A stretch of 64,000 nucleotides of DNA, taken from NCBI GenBank assembly GCA_021108035.1, contig JAIORQ010000006.1:40987-104986 (forward strand), read 5' to 3'. A program made the position numbers and the translations under genes. Below the pieces are notes generated by a model. That model was not told the origin of the DNA and did not search any database. It saw only the letters and a program-made list of their open reading frames with translations. The stretch's first letter is position 1. Each line of letters begins with the position of its first letter. The stretch is from Bacteroidales bacterium (GTDB lineage: Bacteria; Bacteroidota; Bacteroidia; Bacteroidales; JAADGE01). This document shows positions 30,198 to 38,426 of the stretch, one piece after another.

Positions 30198-31703
30198 TTA
30201 CATACAATGTATATATTTATCAACCAGCTTCTTAATCTCATCTTTTTTTCCGTATAAACGTTCACTCATATCTTTATCGTTGTAACTTTTCAGTTTTTTA
30301 ATGAAGGTATCAATCGTTCCTTTCGGGAATATATTATTTTTTTCGTAAAATGCTCTGTCTTTTTCAAGATAATCAGCAGATTGAGAACAAGATGTCGGTA
30401 AAGCAACCAAAGAATCTAAAATATTTTTATGCTCTTTATCAAAGATGTTAACATTAACATAGAGTTGTTCAGCACTTTTAAGTGAAACCGAGTTTTGAAT
30501 TCCTTCTTTTGCCGCTAATATCATTCCTGCAATCAAATGATATAAATCTGCTGAACCGTCCGGTACTCTCAATTCAGCAGTTTGTTTACCTTCAACATAC
30601 GGTACTTCACCTCTTTCTTGAGGATTTGCATCTTTGATCATACTTGTTTTAGCGATCCATCCTAAGGGAACTCGTACCAATACTGAACGATTACTATCGC
30701 CCCAGCAAACCATTGTTGGTGCTTCTTGATGCGGAACTAATCTTAAATATGAAAGAGGGATGGTATTCCCAAAAGCAGTTAATGACTGTGCTTTATCAAG
30801 AATACCGGCTATGACTTTTTTTGCTGTATCTGTTATTCCTACATCATCTGCCATTATATTTTCATCATCTTTATCAATTTGAAAATGAATATGCATACCG
30901 CTTCCTGCTTTGCCAACAGTAATTTTCGGAGCGAAACTTATTAAAACTCCGTATTTATTACCCAACATACGAAGAATCCATTTAGCAACAATCAATTGCT
31001 CAACGGCATTTTCAGGATCTACAGGTATAAATTCAATTTCATGTTGTTCGTACATCATTTCTCCGCTTATGAAGTTTCCTACTTCGGAATGCCCGTATTT
31101 AATTTTACCTCCGCATTGAGCAATTAATTGCATTGCCTCGGTTCTTAAACACTCCTGATTTGTAAACGGAGGTGAAGAATGATATCCTTTTTGGTCTTTT
31201 GCAGGGTACAGATCATCTTTTTCACTTATAATATAATACTCTAACTCTCCCATCACTTTAAAAGAATAACCGGTTTCATCCCGAAATACTTTATGAGCTT
31301 TTTTAATTATATATTCAGGAGCACTCTCCAAGGGTTTTCCGTCTTTTGTATAAAAGGAACACAAGATATCCAATGTAGGCCTTTCCGTAAAAGGATTAAC
31401 AAATGCCGTACTGAATCTCGGTATTACATAAAGATCACTGGAACCTGCTTCTATATGAGAGAATAAACTGGAGCCGTCAACTCTCTCGCCGGTTGCAAGT
31501 ATTGATTCAAGATAATTCTTTCCTGTAATAACAAAATTTAATGTTTTTAATTTTCCATCTTCAGCGACATATCTGAAATTTAACATCTCAATATTATTAT
31601 CGTCAATAAACTTAATAATATCATATCTTGTAAACTCTTTTGCAGGCTTTTTTAAATGCTGAACCAATTTATTCGGATTCATTAATACTTCCAGTTCTCT
31701 CAT
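30198..31703 (-). CDS. glnA: Glutamine synthetase, type I-like
   Basis: This 501-residue protein fits the ATP-dependent ligase that makes glutamine from glutamate and ammonia. The N-terminal beta-grasp region includes ERVDGSSL. The catalytic region shows MGELEYYI, GSGMHIHFQ and NRSVLVRVPLGW (glutamate-binding arginines). It is much shorter than the ~730-residue GSIII common in this phylum. The NLY-like adenylylation site of E. coli GlnA is not apparent near residue 400, so control by adenylyltransferase is unlikely (inference). It has a -7 box at 31728-31735, and no nitrogen-regulation genes are adjacent. Some family members act on other amines, so the exact substrate is slightly uncertain. 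Confidence 0.88.
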   Translation of the reverse strand: MRELEVLMNPNKLVQHLKKPAKEFTRYDIIKFIDDNNIEMLNFRYVAEDGKLKTLNFVITGKNYLESILATGERVDGSSLFSHIEAGSSDLYVIPRFSTAFVNPFTERPTLDILCSFYTKDGKPLESAPEYIIKKAHKVFRDETGYSFKVMGELEYYIISEKDDLYPAKDQKGYHSSPPFTNQECLRTEAMQLIAQCGGKIKYGHSEVGNFISGEMMYEQHEIEFIPVDPENAVEQLIVAKWILRMLGNKYGVLISFAPKITVGKAGSGMHIHFQIDKDDENIMADDVGITDTAKKVIAGILDKAQSLTAFGNTIPLSYLRLVPHQEAPTMVCWGDSNRSVLVRVPLGWIAKTSMIKDANPQERGEVPYVEGKQTAELRVPDGSADLYHLIAGMILAAKEGIQNSVSLKSAEQLYVNVNIFDKEHKNILDSLVALPTSCSQSADYLEKDRAFYEKNNIFPKGTIDTFIKKLKSYNDKDMSERLYGKKDEIKKLVDKYIHCM

Positions 31704-31727
31704 AATTTTTCATTATTAAATTGTTTA

Positions 31728-31735
31728 CAAAGATA
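31728..31735 (-). promoter_or_regulatory. Promoter -7 box for glnA
   Basis: The minus strand reads TATCTTTG, an exact -7 match 25 bases before the start codon. No TTG is present at the -33 spacing. Confidence 0.5.
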
Positions 31736-31801
31736 TAAAACGAAATAATATATATACATTTATTTTATCTGATTTAAAATATATGATACATGGCAGGGTA
31801 T

Positions 31802-31849
31802 AAAAAAAAGGGGCAAAAGCCCCTTTTTTTTATCGTCTTGGAAAGACGA
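31802..31849 (-). terminator. Double-hairpin 3' end of the first T9SS cargo gene
   Basis: Directly after the stop come a small hairpin (TCGTCTTGGAAAGACGA on the plus strand, 31833-31849) and then a GGGGCAAAAGCCCC stem with A/T flanks (31802-31830) ending in a long U-run. The same two-part arrangement follows all four T9SS genes in this cluster. Confidence 0.9.
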
Positions 31850-31858
31850 CTTACATTT

Positions 31859-32968
31859 TTATTGAACAATTACTCTTTGAGTTACTGAACCGTTTTCATT
31901 TGAAAATCTGAAAAAATAAACACCTGCGGTATTAATCTCAACAGTTGAATTTCCTGTAAGAACTTGAGTATTTATTACTTTTCCTGTAATATCAAATACT
32001 TCAAGATTAAAGTTGTTTTCAACATTTACATTGAATACACCGTTTGAAGGATTAGGATAAATACTTATTCCTGTTGCTATATCATTCACATAACTTCCTT
32101 CATCCATAGTAACAGCAATATCTATATCTTGATCAACAACCTCAAATGTTGTTGTTCCGGTGTATGTATAACCAGTTAATGTTACAGTAAAAGAATAAGT
32201 ACTTGCTTCAAGATCAAAAGTTGCAACTCCGTTTACATCAGTTGTTGCTGTATAAGTTTCGCCGTCAATATCAATTAAAACATCTTGAAGAGGGTCAGTT
32301 CCGTCATCTACGGTGAAAGTTACTGTGTAAGTGCCAACACTTTCACCTTCAACTACTACATTGTCAACTTCTGTTTGAGCTCCGTCATTACCCAAATAAT
32401 GAAATGCAATATTAATATCTTGTCCGGCATAAGCAGAAATATCAATTGTTGAAGTATAATAAGTAAAATTTACCCATGGCCATACAACACCGGAATTAGT
32501 AACCATAGTTTCGTCATCTTCTATCCACAAATGTGATGACCAAGTAGATCCTCCGTCAGTAGATATTTTAACCATCAAATCTGCACCATCATAGGGATCG
32601 ACCATCCAATAATAACTTCCCATCCAATCCCAAGTTAGAGTTGCTGTTCCGGCAGGTACTGTAATTACGGGAGTAAATAAATACTCATCAGACATATTCC
32701 CTGCAACATATAAAATCTGAGCCATTCCGCCTCCATCATGCCATAATTCATCTCCTGAAGCAGTACTTGAAGCACCTGATTCATTTGTCCAACCTGTAGG
32801 AAGCCAAGAAGAAAAATCTTCCGATAATAGAACATCTTTAGATGCTTTTACTGTTTTTGTTTGGTAAACTGTATTTGTACTTACTTTAGAAGTATTATCA
32901 ACTTGTGCAAAAACACTACTGCTAAAAATAAACAATAAACCAAAAATCAATAGTACATTTCTTTTCAT
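31859..32968 (-). CDS. T9SS type A sorting domain protein with choice-of-anchor J-like domain
   Basis: This 369-residue secreted protein starts with a signal peptide (residues 1-22, ending VFAQ). Residues ~45-210 form a jelly-roll domain of the MAM/choice-of-anchor J kind (LLSEDFSSWLPTGWTNES to NVVVEG). Residues ~215-295 form a carboxypeptidase-regulatory-like beta domain (VTFTVDDGTDPLQDVLIDID). The last ~72 residues are a type A T9SS sorting signal with ISIYPNPSNGVFNV and the ending RVIVQ. The protein should cross the outer membrane by T9SS and be cell-attached or released. No enzyme motif is seen, so binding or adhesion is the likely role. It is the last of four paralogous genes on this strand. 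Confidence 0.9.
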   Translation of the reverse strand: MKRNVLLIFGLLFIFSSSVFAQVDNTSKVSTNTVYQTKTVKASKDVLLSEDFSSWLPTGWTNESGASSTASGDELWHDGGGMAQILYVAGNMSDEYLFTPVITVPAGTATLTWDWMGSYYWMVDPYDGADLMVKISTDGGSTWSSHLWIEDDETMVTNSGVVWPWVNFTYYTSTIDISAYAGQDINIAFHYLGNDGAQTEVDNVVVEGESVGTYTVTFTVDDGTDPLQDVLIDIDGETYTATTDVNGVATFDLEASTYSFTVTLTGYTYTGTTTFEVVDQDIDIAVTMDEGSYVNDIATGISIYPNPSNGVFNVNVENNFNLEVFDITGKVINTQVLTGNSTVEINTAGVYFFRFSNENGSVTQRVIVQ

Positions 32969-33000
32969 AATTAAAAAATTTTTAATAAATAAATTTCATG

Positions 33001-33030
33001 TAAAGATAAATCAAAAAAATGATAAATCAA
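33001..33030 (-). promoter_or_regulatory. Promoter for the 31859-32968 T9SS gene
   Basis: On the minus strand TTG (33028-33030) is followed after 19 bases by TATCTTTA (33001-33008). It lies between the terminator of the upstream paralogue and this gene, so each cargo gene seems to be its own transcription unit. Confidence 0.65.
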
Positions 33031-33084
33031 AAAAAAAGGGACAAAAGCCCCTTCTTTTTGATTTGATCGCCTTGGAAAGACAAC
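33029..33084 (-). terminator. Double-hairpin 3' end of the second T9SS cargo gene
   Basis: The conserved post-stop element (TCGCCTTGGAAAGACAA on the plus strand, about 33067-33083) is followed by a GGGACAAAAGCCCC stem (33038-33051) in an A/T-rich frame. One stem pair differs from the other three copies. Confidence 0.8.
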
Positions 33085-33092
33085 TTACATTT

Positions 33093-34112
33093 TTATTGAA
33101 CAATTACTCTTTGAGTAACTGAACCTTCTTCATTTGAAAATCTTAAGAAATATACTCCGGGAGTATTGATTTCTATAGTTGAATTTCCTGTGAGAATTTG
33201 AGTATTTACTACTTTTCCTGTAATATCTAATACTTCAAGATTGAAATTGCTTTCAACATTTACATTAAATACTCCGTTTGAAGGATTAGGATAAATGCTG
33301 ATTCCTGCTGCTTTTACTTCTTTTACAGAAATTGTTTCAGTCATATGAACTGCTACAGTCTGACCTGCATCAGTAGTAACAGTATATGTACCGTTATAAT
33401 CATCATAACCGTCAATTGTTACTGCAAAAGTATAAGTACCTTCTTCTAAGTCAAAAGCTGCTTCACCGTCTACATCGGTTGTCTCTGTATAAGTTCCTCC
33501 GGCAATATCAATAAGAGCTCCTTCAAGTAAAGTTGCTGTAGCATCGTCATCTACGGTGAAAGTTACTGTGTAAGTTGTTGCACCAGCTACAATTGAAACA
33601 TCGTCAAGTGCAAAAGCACTGTTATAACCGGGATAATCAAAAGTACTTGTTGTTGCAAAAGCAAAATAATAATCTCCGTTTGCAAGTGCACTAATATCAA
33701 CATCAATTAATTGGGCAGTTACACCATAATCTAAAAGAATAGAAGCACCGATATCAGTCCAAGGCCCTGTAATATCTGTTGCATATTTTAATTGTACAGT
33801 TGTTGACCCGTATCCGAAATCACCATTAGGACCGGAAGCCAGATATGAAAATTCAGACATCGTACCGTTATAAGTAAAGAGTGGAGTAATTAACATTTCT
33901 TCGGGATCTCCAACACTTTGAAAAATTCCTGCAGATTGGTTGTTTATTGTCCACCAATCACTTGCTACACTATGATAGTATGTCATAGAAATACCGGTTT
34001 CACTCCAATCATCAGGTAAAAACGTAGCACCTTCAAAATCTTCAACTATTTGTGCATTAATTGAAAATACAGCAAATAACAAAATAATAAATGTAAATAA
34101 ATTTCTTTTCAT
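33093..34112 (-). CDS. T9SS type A sorting domain protein, second paralogue
   Basis: This 339-residue protein starts at the ATG at 34110-34112 (MKRNLFTFIILLFAVFSINAQ), a clean signal peptide like its paralogues. The frame extends 27 codons upstream, but that part overlaps the leader and the preceding terminator zone and is unlikely to be translated. After the signal comes a choice-of-anchor J-like jelly roll (VEDFEGATFLPDDWSETG to LDDVSIV). A regulatory-like beta domain follows (GALIDIAGGTYTETTDVDG), then the T9SS sorting domain ending in RVIVQ. The domain order equals that of the gene at 31859. No enzyme motif is seen. Confidence 0.87.
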   Translation of the reverse strand: MKRNLFTFIILLFAVFSINAQIVEDFEGATFLPDDWSETGISMTYYHSVASDWWTINNQSAGIFQSVGDPEEMLITPLFTYNGTMSEFSYLASGPNGDFGYGSTTVQLKYATDITGPWTDIGASILLDYGVTAQLIDVDISALANGDYYFAFATTSTFDYPGYNSAFALDDVSIVAGATTYTVTFTVDDDATATLLEGALIDIAGGTYTETTDVDGEAAFDLEEGTYTFAVTIDGYDDYNGTYTVTTDAGQTVAVHMTETISVKEVKAAGISIYPNPSNGVFNVNVESNFNLEVLDITGKVVNTQILTGNSTIEINTPGVYFLRFSNEEGSVTQRVIVQ

Positions 34113-34170
34113 AACTATAATTTTTAATGAATAAATAATAAATTTTATGTAAAGGTAAGAAACAAAATTC

Positions 34171-34233
34171 AAAAAAAAAAAAAAAAGGAGCAAAAGCCCC
34201 TTTTCTTGATTTAATCGCCTTGGAAAGACGACT
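34171..34233 (-). terminator. Double-hairpin 3' end of the third T9SS cargo gene
   Basis: The conserved post-stop element TCGCCTTGGAAAGACGA (about 34215-34231) is followed by a GGAGCAAAAGCCCC stem (34187-34200) and a run of sixteen A/T pairs. The layout matches the paralogues. Confidence 0.85.
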
Positions 34234-34240
34234 TACATAT

Positions 34241-36460
34241 TTATTGAACAATTACTCTTTGAGTTATTGAACCGTTCTCATTTGAAAATCTTAAGAAATA
34301 TACTCCGGGAGTATTAATTTCTATAGTTGAATTTCCTGTAAGAACTTGAGTGTTTACTATTTTTCCTGTAATATCTAATACTTCAAGATTGAAATTGCTT
34401 TCAACATTTACATTAAATACACCGTTTGAAGGATTAGGATAAATGCTGATTCCTTTAGCTGTAAGGTCTTCTATACCAACAGGCCAAAGATCGTTAAGAA
34501 CAACATCAGCATCAACAACAGAGAATGTTGCATTTGCATCAGGATAACCATTATCCCAAGAAGGAGTACCGGTTTCAATCCAGAAGTATTTGTATTCATA
34601 ATCGCCGGCTAATACACCTGATAATACTAATGTATAAATGCCGTCAACATCAACATCAGTCATAAGGAAATCTGCATTTGAACCGGGTGTTGCCCATCTT
34701 TCATAAGCTCCGATACCTCCTAATTCTTCAACTGCATTACCACCAGAAACATAAACTTCTTGTGTTGCAGGATCAAAAGTAGTTAATGAGTTCATATCAA
34801 CATTGAAAGTTACTGTGTAAGTTGACTCTTCGTAATATATTGCACATAAACTAAGTTCATCTCCGAAATCAGTACCTATTTGAGTTGCTGCACCGGTTGT
34901 AACATCAACAGTATAAAGACCACCGGTTCCACCACCAAGATAGAAAGTTCCGTAAAGTATTCCATTAGTTCTGTCGTAACCAATATCTTGTGCATAATTT
35001 ATATCAATACCAAGCGGACCAATGACTGTTTCTGCTCCTGTAGCTTTATCAATTAAGTATAAATTGTCGTTAAGGTCAACACCATATAAATTGCCGTCAA
35101 TGTCAGCGGCAATTCCTATCATAAGTGAAGTTGATGTATATGTTCCAATTTCTGCTGCATTAGCGTCATCATCAACTGTATATAAGGCAGTTGTTGTAGA
35201 GACATAAATTTCATCTCCGGCAACATCCCATGCAAGACCGGAAGCTCCGGATAAACCGGTAATTGTTGCAAGCTCATAAGCAACACCTGTATTAGTAAAA
35301 CCATAAGCAACGTTATCAGCTATACCAACAAGTATACCATCTATAAAATCACCACAATACAAATCTCCTGCAAGTCCGGATGCTCCTATATCAGACATAA
35401 CTCCATCTGCCGGATTAACACCAACGATATGATCTTCAAATCCTGAACCTGTCCAGTCAGAAACATCATAGGCATAAATAATAGTTTCGTCATAATTACC
35501 GAATTCTACAGAAGATAAATCAATAGACATTTCATTATTGGCAGGTTCTTCATCTCCGGCAAGAATAACAATGGCTGTCATTGTGTATGTTCCTTCCGGC
35601 ACTTCGGTCCATTCAGGGAAAACAACCTCGTAATCAGCTCCGGATGCAATTGGAGTTATTACATTAACAGTTTCACTATAAGTTCCGGGAGTAGAATAAA
35701 GTGTAACATCATAGGTAGTTTGGGTATATGTTCCAGCGTTTCTAACAGTAACAGTTGGATTATAAGTATCTCCTGCAAAAACAAAGTCGGGAGTAATATT
35801 TATAACAGCAAGGTCGTTTGCAGCAGGAGAATATACAACAACTTCATCAATGATACAATGCCAAGCCCAAGCGCCTTCATCAGTCCAATCGAAACGAACT
35901 GCAAAATTGGCATTTGCATAAGCAGTAACATTTAATTCATCGTAAATACCAATTCCACCAAATACTCCATAGTCGTCAGTAATGGTATTAACCAGTTGCC
36001 AATCAGTTCCATCAAATACTTCAATGTTAAGTACTCCATCGCCTGCATAATCCTGATGATTAACCAAATAACCAAGATACAAATCTGTAGCTCCGCTACA
36101 ATCTACTGTAGGAGATGTAAGAATACCTGCTACTGTTACACCACCACCGGCTCCGTCACTATTAATAAAAGCATTACCTCCTGATCCCATTCCGTTTGTA
36201 CCATCATTCCATTCCCATGAAATTGTATGTGTACCAGTATTCGTTACCAACCAAGTTGCCGGAATTTCAGTGTCGAAAGATTCATTAAGGAATTCTGCTT
36301 TAACACCATTTATTCCCCGGTATAAATCGTTACCGCCTTTCCATGTGCACACTTCCGATGTTTTGCCGGTCGTAGTTTTTTCCATACAAAAATCCTGTGC
36401 ATTTGCCGTAAAAGCGAAAAACACCATAATTAGTAATAAAGATAAAAATTTTCTTTTCAT
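34241..36460 (-). CDS. T9SS type A sorting domain protein, 739 residues, multi-domain
   Basis: The signal peptide (MKRKFLSLLLIMVFFAFTAN, cleaved near AQ) is almost identical to that of the gene at 38427. Residues ~55-205 form a jelly-roll domain (LNESFDTEIPATWLVTNTG). Residues ~210-320 form a CARDB-like domain (DLAVINITPDFVFAGDTY). Residues ~325-545 contain propeller-like repeats (LYTVDDDANAAEIG, LYLIDKATGAETVIG, LYTVDVTTGAATQIG). A further beta domain and the T9SS sorting domain ending RVIVQ complete it. It is presumably exported and surface-attached. The leader region upstream is shared with the gene at 38427 and is interrupted by an insertion sequence. No catalytic motif is seen. Confidence 0.88.
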   Translation of the reverse strand: MKRKFLSLLLIMVFFAFTANAQDFCMEKTTTGKTSEVCTWKGGNDLYRGINGVKAEFLNESFDTEIPATWLVTNTGTHTISWEWNDGTNGMGSGGNAFINSDGAGGGVTVAGILTSPTVDCSGATDLYLGYLVNHQDYAGDGVLNIEVFDGTDWQLVNTITDDYGVFGGIGIYDELNVTAYANANFAVRFDWTDEGAWAWHCIIDEVVVYSPAANDLAVINITPDFVFAGDTYNPTVTVRNAGTYTQTTYDVTLYSTPGTYSETVNVITPIASGADYEVVFPEWTEVPEGTYTMTAIVILAGDEEPANNEMSIDLSSVEFGNYDETIIYAYDVSDWTGSGFEDHIVGVNPADGVMSDIGASGLAGDLYCGDFIDGILVGIADNVAYGFTNTGVAYELATITGLSGASGLAWDVAGDEIYVSTTTALYTVDDDANAAEIGTYTSTSLMIGIAADIDGNLYGVDLNDNLYLIDKATGAETVIGPLGIDINYAQDIGYDRTNGILYGTFYLGGGTGGLYTVDVTTGAATQIGTDFGDELSLCAIYYEESTYTVTFNVDMNSLTTFDPATQEVYVSGGNAVEELGGIGAYERWATPGSNADFLMTDVDVDGIYTLVLSGVLAGDYEYKYFWIETGTPSWDNGYPDANATFSVVDADVVLNDLWPVGIEDLTAKGISIYPNPSNGVFNVNVESNFNLEVLDITGKIVNTQVLTGNSTIEINTPGVYFLRFSNENGSITQRVIVQ

Positions 36461-36642
36461 AACTAAAAATTTTAATTAATAAATAAAATGTATTTTTTAC
36501 AGAATGTAAATGTACGATAAAAAAATTATTAAAAAAAAACATTGTTGAATTGTTTTATTGTTTTTGCTTATTGTTTATTAAGTAATTCCGAAACAAGCTC
36601 GAAACAACATGTCCTGTACTTGTTTCCGGAATGGTTGCTTAA
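36461..36642 (-). promoter_or_regulatory. Leader region of the 34241-36460 gene, truncated by an insertion sequence
   Basis: About 180 bases here align with 40785-40968 upstream of the 38427 gene. Shared pieces include TACAGAATGTAAATGTAC, the T-rich tract, ATTCCGAAACAAG and GTCCTGTACTTGTTT. A -7-like TACATTTA is present on the minus strand near 36507-36514 without a clear -33 TTG. Similarity stops at the TTAA at 36639-36642, where the insertion begins. Confidence 0.7.
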
Positions 36643-38254
36643 CCCGCATTATTCATAGGCATATTTTTTACATCCAAAAATTTATATGCTAAATTTAAGA
36701 ACGATAATTATCTTGATTTACAAAAAAATTGACTTATCAGGAATAAAAATTACGGACTTGCCGTTAGATAATCCATTTCAATGTAAAGTTAGTTTTATAA
36801 ATGTTATGTTTAAGCGCAGTTTTCCCTTGCGTGTGTTGTAATGCTCTGCAAATTAGATTATTACTGAAACACGAGTTGCTCAAACAATTTTTTATGTACA
36901 AATGATTTAGAAAATTGAAAAAATATTCTTTTGACGGTTTTTTTTATTGTTCCCCCAACTTTTAACAGGTAGAGCCTAATATTATCTATTTGCCACTTAT
37001 ATGCTTTTGTAAATTTTGTTTTCTTTATCATACCTTTCAATATAAGGAACATTTCATAAGCGATACTACTAATCAACAATCTTGTAAAATTTGCCCAAAA
37101 ATTATGATTAGAAAGCCTGTCGGAAAAGCACATATTTTTTACTTCCTTTATTCTGTTTTCACTTGCTTCTCCTCGTTTCACATAAAAACCAAAATATATT
37201 TCTCTTGCTTCTTGTTCATTCATGTTGCTCACAAAATGACGAATATTCATCCCTTTACCTGTACTCTCTATTTTAGAATAACATTGTTGCTGCTTGTGCC
37301 ATGTACCTGCTTTATATTTGAAAGATATAAAATGCTGATGTTTTTTTCCGTGTTGAACAAATAAAAACTTTACTGCATTTTCTGCTTTTTTTACTCTTCT
37401 TTTTAAAATCTCGTTTGTTGATAAACCTACTGCATAAAACAAATTGCAATCATCTGCCAACTTGTAAAAAGGGGCATTACTAAAACCGCTGTCAGCTCTT
37501 ATTATTATTTTAACAGTTGGATGTTTTTCTCTTATTTTTAATACAATACGCTTTAATATAGATACATACCATTTATTTGAATGGCTGTTACCCGGACGTA
37601 ACACAGGCAAAATAATTTGACCTGTTTCACCGTCATGAAAAAATAGTTCATTATACATGAACTGCCCGTAATATCCGTTAAACATACTTAATTGTTGTTT
37701 TCCGTAAGTTGGGTCATCAGTTGCATCAATGTCTATTATTACTTTTTCTCTACCTTTTAAACTTGCAACATATCTATCAATCCATGCATATAAAATATTG
37801 AAAATTGTGTGTTTGTCCAAATGATTTTCAAATCTTGAAATTGTTGGTTGTGATACAATATCTCCGTCTAATATTGTCTGTAAAACAGGATCATTTTTCA
37901 AATATGAGGCATCATTTGCATCTTCATAGCCTTGCATTAACAAAAAAACTCTTTGTTTTAACATCTTTTCATAACTGTGAACTACAAAAAAAGGATTTCT
38001 GTAATCAGGAATATGCGAACTTATGTCTCTGATTATATTATGTTTACGTTCAATTTTTTCTAATAGAACAAGGGAAGTGTCTGAACTTATTTCATCTGAT
38101 GTAAAATTTACTTTGAATTCTTTGTTTTGTCGCTGAAATACTGTATTTTTATAACTCATATTTGGGTGTGATTATACTGTTACCTTATCGGTTTAACTGC
38201 TTCAAAGGTAATAAATTACACCCATTTTTCAAAAAAACTGATGATTTTTTCGGG
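36643..38254. mobile_element. IS1380-family-like insertion sequence, 1612 bases
   Basis: The ends are terminal inverted repeats CCCGCATTATTCATAGG (36643-36659) and CCCGAAAAAATCATCAG (38238-38254, read inward), matching at 11 of 17 positions. Both sides are flanked by TTAA (36639-36642 and 38255-38258), the likely target duplication. The boundaries are supported by the paralogous uninterrupted region at 40911-41010, where the two flanks are joined at a single TTAA. The element holds one transposase gene. Family members have ends beginning CC and 4-5 base duplications. Confidence 0.85.
36861..38159 (-). CDS. IS1380 family transposase
   Basis: This 432-residue protein has the DDE-type features of IS1380 transposases. 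The IIDIDATDDPTYGKQQ motif (residues ~145-160) and IRADSGFSNAPFY (residues ~220-232) supply the first two catalytic aspartates, and a central LRPGNSHSNKW lies between them. The N-terminal FLLMQGYEDANDASYLKNDP is also typical. The frame is complete with no stop, so the element may be active. The untranslated 5' part of about 95 bases and a 3' part of about 218 bases make up the rest of the element. Confidence 0.93.
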   Translation of the reverse strand: MSYKNTVFQRQNKEFKVNFTSDEISSDTSLVLLEKIERKHNIIRDISSHIPDYRNPFFVVHSYEKMLKQRVFLLMQGYEDANDASYLKNDPVLQTILDGDIVSQPTISRFENHLDKHTIFNILYAWIDRYVASLKGREKVIIDIDATDDPTYGKQQLSMFNGYYGQFMYNELFFHDGETGQIILPVLRPGNSHSNKWYVSILKRIVLKIREKHPTVKIIIRADSGFSNAPFYKLADDCNLFYAVGLSTNEILKRRVKKAENAVKFLFVQHGKKHQHFISFKYKAGTWHKQQQCYSKIESTGKGMNIRHFVSNMNEQEAREIYFGFYVKRGEASENRIKEVKNMCFSDRLSNHNFWANFTRLLISSIAYEMFLILKGMIKKTKFTKAYKWQIDNIRLYLLKVGGTIKKTVKRIFFQFSKSFVHKKLFEQLVFQ

Positions 38255-38363
38255 TTAACTGTTTAATGTTTAGGTGTTTATCCTTACAGACGTGGCTTGA
38301 CTGCCGACATTTCAATGCTTGCACCGTACTTGTTTCGGTGTTTCAATTATTTTGCATCTTATG
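38255..38363 (-). other. Right flank of the insertion: remainder of the split leader region
   Basis: About 40 bases from 38259 (CTGTTTAATGTTTAGGTG and on to TTATCCTTA...TGGCTT) align with 40969-41010. This is the distal part of the leader now separated from its gene by the insertion. A CACCGTACTTGTTTCGGTG palindrome-like element lies at 38322-38340. Confidence 0.65.
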
Positions 38364-38417
38364 TAAAAAAAAGGGGCAAAAGCCCCTTTTTTTTGAAAAA
38401 TCGCCTTGGATAGACGA
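38364..38417 (-). terminator. Double-hairpin 3' end of the fourth T9SS cargo gene
   Basis: The post-stop element TCGCCTTGGATAGACGA (38401-38417) is followed by a GGGGCAAAAGCCCC stem (38373-38386) and a U-run. It is nearly identical to the copies after the three other genes. Confidence 0.88.
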
Positions 38418-38426
38418 CTTACATAT

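Noticed and set aside
34113..34193. 27-codon upstream extension of the second T9SS gene
   Set aside because: The internal ATG begins a clean MKRN-type signal peptide like the paralogues, and the extension overlaps the leader.
36639..36643. Five-base target duplication TTAAC instead of TTAA for the insertion sequence
   Set aside because: Using TTAA lets both inverted repeats start CCCG in register; TTAAC would offset the ends by one base. It cannot be fully excluded from one copy.
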